From Bradysia coprophila (taxonomy: Eukaryota; Arthropoda; Insecta; Diptera; Sciaridae): DNA of 64,000 nucleotides. The stretch lies in assembly GCF_014529535.1 (NCBI RefSeq), contig NW_023503423.1:186001-250000 (forward strand), written 5' to 3'. The position numbers and the translations under genes were made by a program. Shown one piece after another: positions 48,013 through 59,807 of this stretch (position 1 is its first letter; every line of letters begins with the position of its first letter). The notes beneath the pieces are model-generated. The model was not told the origin of the DNA and ran no database searches. It saw only the letters and a list, made by a program, of their open reading frames with translations.

Positions 48013-49309
48013 CAACGTTTTTCTCAAAAAAGGCAACGAAAGTTTTATTTTTCGTCACTGAGTTATGAAGCTGAAGCTGAGCTGAAGCCTTTGTTGTGAA
48101 AAGTTGTGTGTGTACCTCGGGAAAAAGTATGAAATTGCATTTTGGCGGATGACAACACTATTGAAATGTAATTTCCAAATTGTCTTCTCTCGTTGAACAA
48201 ATAAATGTTTTCGGCCGGAAACAGTAGTTGTAAACATGTGCCAGAAATTCTGACTGACACAGATTGGGACTCAAAATTTGGTTTTTTAGAAAAGACAATT
48301 TAATTGGGGTGCATTGGCATTCTCGTGAATAAAAAGCAGTCAAAAACTCTGCAACATGAATTAGAGTGAGACTTTTCTGGCATTTTTTTCTTCTTCCAAA
48401 TATTGAATTTATCAAACCTGGACAAAATTTGATCAAAAGAAAAAACTGCCTGTATTAGAATAATATATTGTGGGTCTTCCGAGATTTTGATTTTTCGCTA
48501 ATCAATGAAGAAGGAAAAAATAAATATTGATCTGCTGCCTTTTTCGGATTCCGTAGCTTCATTGTTTAAAAACGAATATCAAACGTAAAATTTTATTGAC
48601 CGTGAAAGTGTTAGTGGTTCGAACCTTTAATTTGGTAACGTCAAAATATAGATGACTGTCAAAGATTCTACCCGTTGCAAAATTTGCAGAAAGAAAATAT
48701 TTTTTAATAGTTTCTTAGTGATTAACGTCTTCATGTGCGCAAATGGTGCGTTCGATAGGTGCCCTGAGTTACTTTTCTTTTCTTTTTTGTGAAACGTGGT
48801 TGCATGGGGACGGCCTGCTCTCTCAAGGAGTACTTTTTGTTGAGTATTTGGTCGATTGATTCAATTCAATCATCAAAATTGTGCAGCTTTCGCGAGCTTG
48901 AAGTTTAAAAACAATTGGAAAAGACCCGAAAACAAAAGAATTTTTTGTCAAACTCGCGTTGCTATGTGTATCTTCAGTTATTCTTATCTCAAGCTTTGTC
49001 GTATAGTTATATGAATGACCCGTTTTTCAATGTTTCAAGTAATCGAAATTCAGGCAACATCGACTTGGTTTTTGACATTTTTGTTGTTTGTCAATCACAT
49101 TTTGTGTGCATAAACAAAAAAATAGAGACGAATGAAAAGGCGTCTTGGTATGCATTTTTAAAGTTTAGCATTGTTCTTCTGTTTGAGATTATTTTTATCG
49201 CAATGTCAGTCCACATTTTAATCTCTACCGCTAAGTTTACCGCAAATTCAAAATGGGGCGAAATATAAAAATTTGCCGAAATTCTGTGGCATTTATCTAA
49301 ATGATCTAA
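48013..49309. other. Intergenic, nothing recognised
   Basis: AT-rich. The short ORFs near 48055-48436 and 48915-49268 lack protein features. Confidence 0.35.
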
Positions 49310-49460
49310 ATCAACGCATTTCAAGCAAAAGTCGACGGCTGTCAAATAGAGCACCGTTTTGTATAGTTCTTACAGTGTTTTACAGTTGTGTAACACGTCA
49401 AATTTCACTACACTATTTAGAGTACCTAGCACTCATGCTTGAAGTGCGCTGCATAAATTA
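49310..49460 (+). repeat. Dispersed repeat, copy 1
   Basis: Shares with 52968-53120, in the same order, TCAAGCAAAAGT, AGTCGAC/GGCTG, TTTACAGTTGTG/TTCACAGTTGTC, CTATTTAGAGTACC and CATGCTTGAAGTGCG. Divergence is considerable. Class unknown. Confidence 0.65.
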
Positions 49461-49676
49461 TAAAATACTTCAATTGACAGGCAATTGCCAAAATTCTGTG
49501 GTATTATATGGTATCTACATGGTATTTTATGACTATTTCTATGTTGAAACCTGTGGTATAACATTTCAGCATGTAAAATTTTCAAAAGTCGTGAAACAAG
49601 GGATTTTAGGCAATTGCCGAAGAGTCAATAGAAATATTTTATAACAAATCGTTGCAGTCTAAATTTCTATTTCTTG

Positions 49677-49696
49677 AAAAAAAAAAAAAAAAAAAA
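49677..49696. repeat. A20 homopolymer
   Basis: An uninterrupted A run of about 20, preceded by ATTTCTTG. It may be the tail of a retroposed sequence, but no source element is evident upstream. Confidence 0.6.
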
Positions 49697-51108
49697 CGAG
49701 TCGTACAGTTTGGACGATATTTGAACGGGGGCTGGTGAGAAAATGTACAATAAAACAGGCTCTAGGTTATTGTGATCGCATTACAACGAACATATGAAGA
49801 CTTTGTGATCGCCTAGAACGATAATCACCAATTTTGAATTGGGAATATTAATTGTGATGTAATCGAAATACAGAATATTAAACAAAAGTTCGGAAAATTA
49901 TTAAAGAAATTTCCAACAAATTTGAAAGAATCTTGTCATTCAAAATGATTTCGTCACAATGTTTTTTTAGCGTTTTTCCAGTTAAAGCAGCCCGATAAAT
50001 ATGGTAGAATACTTTTCGTGCACAAAAAAATGTCTAAAATCAGCACGTCTTTTCGTAACACAATAATCTCAAGAACGTTTTTACAAAAATGAAAACGAAT
50101 TTCATTATAACCATTCAGTATGAGGTATGACCTATTTAAAAAATCAATCACTGCGATATTACGCCACAATTGATAAATTCAACTGAACAAAAGTAATTCA
50201 TTTAGAACATGGAATGGGAACCTATGAAAAAAATCGACCTCCATACTTTTGCAGACTTCTCGAAATTAAATTTTATTTTTGTACAATTTCTGTTCATCTA
50301 ACTGAATAAATGAAGTAAAAATCATGATTTACATCGTACTTACTGGCAATAACTCGACGATAAACCTAAATTTGTATAACTTTTCTGAAATATGGCTGAT
50401 TTCCGTAACTTGGAAACAAAGAAACACTTCAATAATTATGAAAAACTGTGTGTTGCATGGTAAGACAGACACAAACTCGAAATGACAGTGGCCATTTTAC
50501 GAAAGACTTTTTCGTTTTTGTTAGGTTGAAATTTCATATACAAACTGTGCAATACATCGGTAATACCTTTCATGTCGGCTCCTCGGCTCATTACCGACAA
50601 TACCACAAATGTACCGATGTACCGATGTTTTCGAAAACGGGTGGCGAATGGTACGGTGTACGGGTGTATGTACCACTTTACAGTAAAAATTGTCGTAAAA
50701 TACCATCGATTTTAGGCAATTGCCGAAGACAATTAAAAGTTACTATAACAGAAAAATGAAAAATGAACCCAGGAATTCATGAAATTTAAAATTTGATCCT
50801 TGTATTTAACAAAATAATTTATGAAAATTGATGATTATGTGGAGTTACTACTTAAAGCGAACTGTGTTGTCATTGCCATTCTTGTGTTGGCACAATTTGT
50901 TGATCTTGGAAAAATGTAGATATTCACGATTTTGTATGGTAAGACCGAAAAAATTTGGAACTTTTGAATCTTGTGCATGAGAAAAGACGATCAAAACAAT
51001 GACTGTTATCGTTTTTAGAAGAAACAGTACAAAGTTTTGATGGGCGTATTTTCGTCATACGTTTACATTTTGGATATTGTTGACTTTAATGGAAAATTAA
51101 AAAAAATA

Positions 51109-51230
51109 TACAATCGCTAAACCGAACTGGTGTGCATACGTTATTTTGCACCAGCTGGTCCCATTTGGAATTGTATGTGACCAGCTGGTGCAAAATAACG
51201 TATGCACACCAGTTCGGTTTAGCGATTGTA
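51109..51230. repeat. Perfect 52-bp inverted repeat with 18-nt loop
   Basis: The left arm 51109-51160 starts TACAATCGCTAAACCGAACT and ends CACCAGCTGGTC. The right arm 51179-51230 is its exact reverse complement. The loop is CCATTTGGAATTGTATGT. The arms contain no mismatch, unlike every other palindrome in the window. It is either a recently inserted element or a hairpin RNA locus. Confidence 0.9.
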
Positions 51231-52047
51231 ATCAGGAATTTAAACAAAATTATTCACACAAAAATTAAAGTAGAATTCGACAACTCAAGCACAAATTACA
51301 AAATTGCCTTCAAGTCACAACACGAATAATTGACAGTTGCACAATGAAAATGATAAAAGATATGCATATGGCACACATCAAGGTTTTGTGCATAGAAAGG
51401 TGAGTGAGAAGGTATCCAAAATTCTATAAAATGAGTGTTGATTGCACAGCTTGTAATAATTAACTTTTCTATTTTGGCTAAGAATAAATTGGCAACATTT
51501 TCATGCCGTAATCAAAGTCAAGAAAACGATTTTTTTACTTGGGTAACGTTTAGAAAGAAATGTTGACATTCATTTTAGTTCCGAACGCAGATCTTGATTG
51601 ATTTTACCTATTTCTCCTTGGACGCACTTTTCTGAAAATATGTGGTGCCATCACAAGTAATTTAATGGAAACTACGAAAAAAGTAGAATCTGTTGTTGGA
51701 TAAATGTTAATGTTAGGAACAGATATTTTTTGTTGATACATTCGGAATTATTTCAATTGATTTTTCTTCCCGAATAACAACAAATGAAAAATACCATTTG
51801 ACTCGCGTTTTGAGAAGTCATTTCTTTGATGTGAAAGATTTGCTTTTTCCAAAATTCAAATGTAAAAAACTTGTAGAAAGCATGTACAGGTGGTGCTGAC
51901 TTATATATGTATACATTAAAAAAAATGGACAGACGGCATGGCATCTCCATATTCACCGCGATTAAGTTCCAAATATATGGAAACTATTGGAACTTAAAAA
52001 TTTCAGAAAACACATGAATTTCTTGCTAACTATTTTGCGGTCGCTGT

Positions 52048-52275
52048 ATAGTGTAGTTGACAAGGACAACTTTTAACAGAACGCTTATAACCATAAAAAC
52101 GTTTGGCTGCCCCCTAAAGTTTAATTTTTCATCCTTTTTTGGTTCCAGACTTTCACAAAAAAGTCGAAAGAATGATTTTAGGATGGTCTCACTGTAAAAA
52201 AATATATTCTAGGAAGCCAAACGATTTGTTGGTTGTAAACGTTCACACAAAAATAGTCCTTATCAACTACACTAT
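52048..52275. mobile_element. MITE with 20-bp terminal inverted repeats
   Basis: Ends ATAGTGTAGTTGACAAGGAC and GTCCTTATCAACTACACTAT with one mismatch, plus internal ACGTTTGGCTGCC and GGAAGCCAAACG. It is 228 bp, non-coding. Confidence 0.75.
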
Positions 52276-52581
52276 CCCATATCCCATACAGTTCACAAAC
52301 AACGTATTTCATAAATGAAAGCAAACACTTACCAAATTACTAAACGCACGTAATAATCAGTCTAGAAACTTCACCAATATTTTGGCACACACAGCTGCTA
52401 TATCGATTTATTATCATCAAAATCAATCACTTAGATGTTTTAGATTTTCGATAAATCCAGCGAAACAACTGTAAAAAAGTCACTTATTTACATCACAATG
52501 TTTTGACATTTGTAATGATGCGTTCAGTAGAAACCATAGAGTTACACTCGAGAGGTGCCAAGGTGGCGCTGTCATTATCAG

Positions 52582-52729
52582 AATTCACGCCGTAAGTGCG
52601 GTCGAAATTCAAAATCTTTCTCACGCAAGTCTTTCTAACAAGGAAGCGTTGAAATGTATTTTTCGGTTAACTTTTTCATCGACTCGTTCACCTAAAATTC
52701 AAATTTTAGGCACGCTTATGGCGTGAATT
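52582..52729. mobile_element. MITE, second copy of the family at 19968-20133
   Basis: Ends CACGCCGTAAGTG at 52586 and CGCTTATGGCGTG ending 52725, flanked by AATT on both sides. The interior shares GAAGCGTTGAAATGTATTTT and TAAAATTCAAATTTTAGGCA with copy 1. Confidence 0.85.
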
Positions 52730-52967
52730 GACTAAATGTGAATATTACAAATCAGAAAGCGAGGAGTTGTGAAACTCTTTTGAAGCTGGTTTGGAAAGAC
52801 TCTTATTACGATTGCGTTTGTGCGCTGCTAGGTTGATTTTTCTCTTTAAGTTGAATGTGGTATTCTATGTTACATTTTCAGTTACCCTCGGCGCAATTCG
52901 GACGATTCTATATACCCTAACACGCATTCCATGAAAGTCACTCTACTCTCAAATCAAGAGATATAGC

Positions 52968-53120
52968 AATGCACGTCAAGCAAAAGTGATCAAAGTCGAC
53001 AGCTGCCAAATGGTAGAGTATGAAATGTTTTTTTATAGTTTCACAGTTGTCTTACACACTGTCAAGTTACAAGTTTCAGTACCCTATTTAGAGTACCACC
53101 CATGCTTGAAGTGCGTTGGC
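52968..53120 (+). repeat. Dispersed repeat, copy 2
   Basis: Partner of 49310-49460; see that entry for shared landmarks. It lies just downstream of the CCDC39 3' end. Confidence 0.6.
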
Positions 53121-53180
53121 CATAGGCAAAGAAATTATTTGTTTTGAAGTTGACTGAAATAAACCTAAGGTATCAACTAC

Positions 53181-53186
53181 TTTATT
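53181..53186 (-). terminator. Polyadenylation signal of the CCDC39 gene
   Basis: AATAAA on the minus strand (TTTATT on plus), 64 nt past the stop codon. Confidence 0.55.
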
Positions 53187-53249
53187 TGGTAAAAAAAGCC
53201 AGACAACTGTCGAAATTCGAATAAGTATAATTTCCATAATTACAAACAA

Positions 53250-56200
53250 TTACTTCTTGTGAATTCTGCCCATTTTGTTAACCGATCCGCAATTCATTTT
53301 ATTGTCAGGAAAATCCAATGTGATTACCGTTGGACCGGTACTTTTAGCGCTTTCGTTGTTTTTGGTAGAATTAGACGACGAGCAAGAGGACAAAAATGAT
53401 CGCTGCGATACTGAAAATTTTTCTTTGTTTGAGCGGATTTTTCAAAATATGCTTCGAAACTTACATTTTGACGAACTGCCGTGCCTTAGACTATACTCGC
53501 TCTCACTGCGATGCGACGTTAAGCGTGACGAGCCAGTTGCTTGCGGCACACTCAAACCTTTTTCGCATAAATGTTGCGAAACGATTGGACCCATACCGAT
53601 GACAGAGTCTACCATTTCGGCCAGTTGCTGCAAAGCAACATTGTTCCGATGCTCCTTCTCTTTGACTTCTAGGTCCCTCTGAAAAATGTACATTTATGTT
53701 GAAATGTTCACAACAAAATCGATCAATTACATCGAAACTGTGCAAAAATTCTTTATCGTTCAAATTTTGAGCGGCATCTTTGCGCGACGACTTCATTTCT
53801 CGTTCGGCTCGTTCCATTTTGGATTTTTGGTCTAGAATTTCCTTGTGGATCTTCATCAAATGATCATTATTTTCCATGCTGTGGGAACGATTGGATTCAT
53901 TGATACAAAATGAGAGATCAATCCAAAACAATGCATACCGATATCGCGACACATCGTCCAGATCCTTTTCGATCTGTTCGCGCTGGAAACGCAAATGGTC
54001 CAATTCGTTAGCGATGTACACGTAATTCGCTTTTAAATGTTTCAGTTGCATTAGGGATTCGTGTAATTGAGAATTTGCAGCATTTAATTCAACTGCTTCC
54101 TTGTCTGAAATATTTTTCTTTAAAACTCATTGTTGAGAAAAAATACGCAAAATTAGTCTTTGACTGAACCCAGAATAAAATTAATTCAATTTTTGTCAGT
54201 GTTCACTTAAGTTCAATTTCATGCAGGTGTACTAGGTGCTTTCTTTGACGTTTCAAAAACGAACCGCTCCTGCCTGGTTAATTATACTATGCCGTGCTCT
54301 GATTTTAATTAAAAACTCTTTGACATTTCCTAATTTTTCAAGAGCTTTAGTTCTTTGAGAGTTTTAAGTATAGTTTCCACTTAAAAAGAGCACTCCGTGT
54401 TCAATTCAAGTTCAATTTCATGCAGGTGTACTAGGTGCTTTCTTTGACGTTTCAAAAACGAACCGCTCCTGCCTGGTTAATTATACTATGCCGTGCTCTG
54501 ATTTTAATTAAAAACTCTTTGACATTTCATAATTTTTCAAGAGCTTTAGTTCTTTGAGAGTTTTAAGTATAGTTTCCACTTAAAAAGAGCACTCCGTTTA
54601 GCCTCCGTCTACATGACAGTTGTAAAATGGAACAAAGGAACTGTCACGTAAACGGAGTAAAAAATTGAAATAAATTCAATTTCCACTCCGTTTGCGTGAC
54701 AGTTCTTTTGTTCTATTTTACAACTGTCGTGTAGACGGAGGCTAAACGGAGTGCTCTTTTTAAGTGGAAACTATACTTTAACCATCTATGAAAGACTGAT
54801 ATATACAAAGTTGAATATTCGTGGAACATAAAAAACCTGTGTTGGTAGTACCGAATTTGAGCTAGTTAGCTGTCAAAATGTATGAGACTTTGTAGCTCCT
54901 ACAGCGCTTCAGCGCATCGCTACACCATCGTCTCATACAATTTTGACAGCTAACTAGCTCCAATTCGGTACAACCAACACATAAAATTTTAGCCCATGTT
55001 TTTCTTCTACATGTCGTATATATCTCTCATTCATATATGACTTTAACCATCGACGTACTATATGGTAGATTAGCACACACGAAGAACGAAAATTCGGAAA
55101 TACATCACACCACACACATAACGACGCAAAATTTTAATCATAACACAAAATCAAGCGAAGAGACTTTAAAAAGTACATTCAAAAAGGTCAGGGACATTAG
55201 GATGTTCAAATATTTGTATGGTTTTATTCCGCGCGCTTTCTTAGAACGTAAGTTACGTTACACATACATCTATACATACTTTCCGCACAAACGGCACAAA
55301 CGTTCTTTGTGTTTGCTTATGTACAACATATTATATCGATGATCTTAACTTTAGCGAAATGGTTTCTGCCACTGTCACTGTTGGTCCGGTTTACGGAAAA
55401 GGTCTATAACGACCACATGACTTTGGCGATTATGCACCAAACCTCCAACGAACAAACACGTAGAGCACACCCATTGCTAATTAAAATTAGCGAAATGGTT
55501 TCTGCCACTGTTTCGATCTGAGAGACTAATTGACTTATTAACTTATTGAGAGTCCCTAAAGGTTTGCTTAAAATCCAGGGACTAATTTTTGGAAAATATT
55601 TTCTTGAATTTCCCTACATTTCCTACAATTTTTCATATTTTCCTCAATTTTCCGAAAAAATATTTTTGAACAAATGTACAAAAATTCAGGAATTGTGTGA
55701 AAATTTAGGGAACTATTGGAAAATGCTTTCCCAAAGATAGTCCCTGTTATGTTAAAAAACTAACTAACTAACTTCAGCAATAAATACAGATGGATTTAAT
55801 AGGCTTAGCTGTTTGTGTCTCGAGTTAAAATGCAAGAATTTTTCACTTTAACGAGACCGTAGTCTGGAGATAAATAACCTAACCTAACAACCTAAATCCT
55901 GTCGATGAGTTTTACGTCTTAAGAACGTGCCCTACAATTCGTTTCAAAACGTGCCTCTTCGGCAAGTCCACGTGTTATACTGTGACAAACTGTAACTTAC
56001 TGTTGTCTGTCACATTGTCAATCGATCTTTTGTATTTTTCATTCGAGTGGTTCACCAAAATTAACGTATTTTCAATCATCTTGATATCGCGCTCTGCCTT
56101 CACCACTTTCTCGTTTAAAACATTTCCTTCTTGCATCAGCATTTGTCTCTCTTGTGCATTTTTCACCTTAACCTGCACGGCACTGACCAATGTTCCGTCT

Positions 56201-59200
56201 TCGTTTCGCCCCAACAACTCAACGGAATGCTCGTACCGTGCAATTATTGCGTCGATTTTTAATTTCCGTTCGCTAACATCGGCTTTCAGCTGACTCAACT
56301 GGGCCATTAATTGTTTGCGTTTCGTTAACAGTAAATCTTTCTGCATTTGTAATTCGTATATTCGTTCATTCATTGCCTTGTCCAGTTCCGCTTTATGTTT
56401 TGCCAGGCCGCAAACTTTGTTCATTTGCTTTTGTACCATACCTTCCATTTGACACACCCTCATTTTGATCACACTATGTTCCACCAATCGCTCATGATGA
56501 TTCAACGTCAGAGTTTTTAGAGCCGTTTGACCACCTTCACATTCCATTTGCTTTGCTTGTATCTTGTCGTCCAGCTTTTGCAATTCATTCAACGCATCGC
56601 TATAAACCACAGTCAATCGTCGCATATCGTTGTCCAATTTCTCTGATTCTGCCCTCATTGTCGCTAACCTACTCTCTTTCACCACGTACAATTTTTCAAA
56701 TTCGATCAACTTCCGTTCGACTTCTGGATCTGTGGATTCGGTTGATGCGCCCTCCATTTTTGCTATGCGATTTTGAACATCTGCGATTTTGCAGTCCTAG
56801 ACGAAATGGATAGACTCAACCATACGTAAAGTGAAAATATGCGCAACTTCACTTACGACATTATACGCTATCTCGCTCTGTTTAAGCAGTTCCTTATTTT
56901 GATCCCTGAATGTTTTACCGAAATTGGTTACAGCCGCTTCTAGTCGATGCGAATCAGTCTCAATGATTTTGCATTCGTTACGATAATTTTGTGCTATTTG
57001 TTGTCCACGATACAAAGCTTTTCCTAATCGTGATTGTTCCGCCATTAAAACCTTAAGAGCCTTATCTTCACCCTTCAATGAATGAACCCTATTTTAATAG
57101 TTTTGTTCAAATTAAGGAATTCCTATATCATACCTCCATCAAATCTTCAATGTGTTTTAAACGATCTTGTGCGCTAAACTTCCTGCCGATAAAAGAATTC
57201 ATTTGCTTCTGTAGAGTATCGAATGTAACTATCCCCTTCTCAAACGCGCTCTGTTTGTCATCATGATCACGATGCGACTGTCGATTTTGGAACCGCTGTT
57301 GTGCTAGTCTTCCGGCTAAATTCTGACTCAATTTCCTCAGCGTGACCAGTTCATTTGTCTGTAACGTAGTCTCATCTTCCAAATCAGTTAACTTTCGACG
57401 AATTACAATGATTTTATCATTCATTTCGGCGATTTTAATTTCAATGGCCTTATTGTTTTCGACTTGGTGTTGCAAGAATTCAACATGCTCTTTCAGGTCT
57501 TGGTTCTTCTTGTCGGTTGTCGCTCGAGATTTTTCGATATCATGGCTGACCGTTTCGATTTCGCTTATTCGTCCATTCAATGATTTGACCGCCTTTTTCC
57601 ATGTTGTGATCATATGCTGCCGCTCACTATGGACTTGGCGATACTGTTTCGATAACCGGTCCAGAACATTTTCCAACGATTTTTGTTCTTCGTAAGAACT
57701 GACGAGAGCAACACGTTGCTTGCCAATTGCTTGTTGGATTGTCTTGCGCTTGTATTCTAGTTCCTAGAAGGTATAACGCTTGTTTTAAGTTCCTACATTA
57801 CATTAAATGCAGCGGAAGTGAGGTAACAATTTTGCGGTAAAAGCAAACTCCCAAGTGTGTGTTTAAGCAACAAGCTGCGGTAACTGTCTTTTCGACATGT
57901 GGCGAGTTTGTTTATCTGAGCCGAAGGCGAAAAGAGTCGACGAAACGAGTTGCTCGAAAATACACTTAAGAGTTTTCCTTTATCGCATAATTGTTTCCGA
58001 ATCAATGAATTACGCAGAGTGAAGCTAGTTGTGTAATTTCGTGCGTCTTAAGTTCTTTAAGATTTTTCTGTCTGTTGATGGTTAAGGTAACGTCAGAACA
58101 GTTCATAAGAAAAAACCAGGAAGGAACCGAAAAAAATCGTCTGAACTACATGCAGTTCTATAGTTCTAAGACAGGGAAGACAGTTGACCATGAAGACGTC
58201 ACTTCTTTTTAGGAACTGACCTCTGGGTGACTTCAAACATGTTAAAAGTAATAATGATGAGTTATTCCACAGTCAAAAAATAATTTTGATCGAAAACAGG
58301 TCCAATAAAATAGGTTGGTCACGCGAAGAAGCTTTCGTAAAAGTAAATTGTAATTGTCATAAAGAAAATCGCAATTAACATCTCAAATATGGAACTTTCC
58401 ATAATCCTTGAATAGAAATCAAGGAGAGGGGTAGTAGTGACGCAAGAAAAACGGGAATTAGTATTCAACATCAGTGGGAGAAAATTAAAAAATCCTTATT
58501 AGGAAATGCATAATGTTTCCAGGCCATATCTCAGGCTCCTGAACATGGATCATGGCCAGCCGGAATCAGAATTACTTGAAAGTAGCTTTCGAATGACACC
58601 ACTTTTATGAAAAATGGATTGGAAATGGCCAGTGAAAATGGCTTCAAAGTTGAATAATTTTCCGGGCTACTTTTTGGAGGAATCCTCATACCGATTCCAC
58701 TGTTACTCAGATAAACACATTTGCCCAAGAGAGATAACATCTAGATTATCGTTAGGCAGATAAAAACAATTTTCCAATTTCCAAAAAAAATGTTCCACAA
58801 GTTTCTGCAACAAACTAAAATTTTAAAGAACTTAAGGCGCCCGGATCCTTTTTTTGACATATGGACCTACACTAGTAACAGCATCCAGTCTATTCTGTTT
58901 TACTCAAAAGGCTGTAAACTTTGCGTATCTAATAAAATGGCGGTCTGCGTGACCTCCCCAAAGTTTACAGCCTTGGTTTCACTCCCCACCACAAGCAAAA
59001 GTGGAATTTCACTGAAAAATTCACGAAAATCGATAATTTTCGCAGTCAGCAAATCGCAATATAACGATCAATTTTCGCATGGGACAGACGGTAAAATGAT
59101 TTACAACTTGTCTGAGAAAAGAATAATTTACCTCTGCTCGCTTCTTATCCTCCGTACAGTACTTTTCAATCAATTTATTTGTCTCATCCCCGCGTACCAT

Positions 59201-59807
59201 AGCCGTCGTCCATTCATCTAAAGCTTCCTTCATCCAATGAATATGTGCCGTAGACTTTTCCATGATTTGGCAAAGTTTTTCCATTTCGTCTAATAATATA
59301 TTTGTATGGGAAATCTCTGAAAATTATTATTATTCATTTGGCGGTGATATTTACCGTTGGCTCGCTTATCATTTTTCTCCAAGTCTTGATGCTGTTTTTG
59401 CACATCCCTTACACCCCTCGTGTACGTAGAACATTCATGTTCCGATATTTTAAACAAGTGTTGCTCATCCGTCAATTGTGATCTATGAGCCTCCAATAAT
59501 TTCTAAGGAAAAGTATTTGGAAAGAAAAAATGGGTTCAGTTTTCCGCCAGTTCTTTGGATGCACATAAAATGAAAATACCGAGTTTTCTTGAATGGTTTG
59601 TTGAGTATTGTCCAAATTCTTAGTCAGTCTCTGCAGTCGATCGTTTAATTGTCGTTCTAATTCAACTTTATGCTCTTTTTCCGTTGAACGATGTTGCATT
59701 TGTTCCATTAACATTTTATTCTCATCGTTTGCTATTGGAACAAAGCTGCCGTCGGTCCAGCCCATCGACGACAAAAGTTTTTCAATTTGTTGTTGATGAT
59801 TAGTCAT
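53250..59807 (-). CDS. CCDC39: Coiled-coil domain-containing protein 39 (axonemal ruler protein)
   Basis: With CCDC40 this protein forms the 96-nm ruler of motile cilia and flagella, which positions inner dynein arms and radial spokes. In an insect it is expected to act in sperm and perhaps chordotonal cilia. Exons (minus): 59807-59580, 59502-59355, 59289-59132, 57763-57134, 57072-56857, 56796-56001, 54104-53939, 53878-53731, 53678-53465, 53410-53250; 2865 nt, 954 aa, near the human length of about 940. The start MTNHQQQIEKLLSSMGWTDG then FVPIANDENK matches the family N-terminus. Nearly the whole chain is heptad-rich coiled coil. MIENTLILVNHSNEKYKRS is the conserved segment near residue 720. 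The last exons encode a Ser/Thr-rich tail. The final exon is reached by splicing at GTAAGT (53464); reading through would stop 10 codons later. Acceptor 57073 was chosen by frame. Intron 56000-54105 contains a complex repeat. Confidence 0.9.
54209..54597 (+). repeat. Two tandem copies of a 200-bp unit (CCDC39 intron)
   Basis: The unit starting AAGTTCAATTTCATGCAGGT and ending AAAAAGAGCACTCCG occurs at about 54209-54397 and again at about 54409-54597. The copies are nearly identical; one CC/CA difference in GACATTTC(C/A)TAA is visible. This suggests a recent duplication. Confidence 0.85.
54560..54780. repeat. Large palindrome joined to the tandem unit (CCDC39 intron)
   Basis: The outer arms are AGTATAGTTTCCACTTAAAA with AGAGCACTCCG, and their complement AAGTGGAAACTATACTTTAA. 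Inside, GCCTCCGTCTACATGACAGT pairs with ACTGTCGTGTAGACGGAGGC, and AACTGTCACGTAAACGGAGT with ACTCCGTTTGCGTGACAGTT. The centre is near 54670. Arms of about 100 nt. Confidence 0.85.
54839..54980. mobile_element. Hairpin MITE (CCDC39 intron)
   Basis: Left TGTTGGTAGTACCGAATTTG, right CAATTCGGTACAACCAACA, continued inward by GAGCTAGTTAGCTGTCAAAA and TTTTGACAGCTAACTAGCTC and by TATGAGAC/GTCTCATA. The interior is short and contains GCGCTTCAGCGC. Confidence 0.85.
57826..57998. repeat. Imperfect palindrome with GAGCCGAAGGCGA core (CCDC39 intron)
   Basis: Left ACAATTTTGCGGTAAAAGC and AACTCCCAAGTGTGTGTTT; right AATACACTTAAGAGTTTTCC and TTTATCGCATAATTGT. The core CTGAGCCGAAGGCGAAAAG lies near 57922, and a GTTTAAGCAACAAGC/GTTGCTCGAAAATAC pair is also present. 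Confidence 0.65.

Noticed and set aside
49273..49644. 123-codon plus-strand ORF
   Set aside because: It overlaps the dispersed repeat and has no protein-like conservation or motif.
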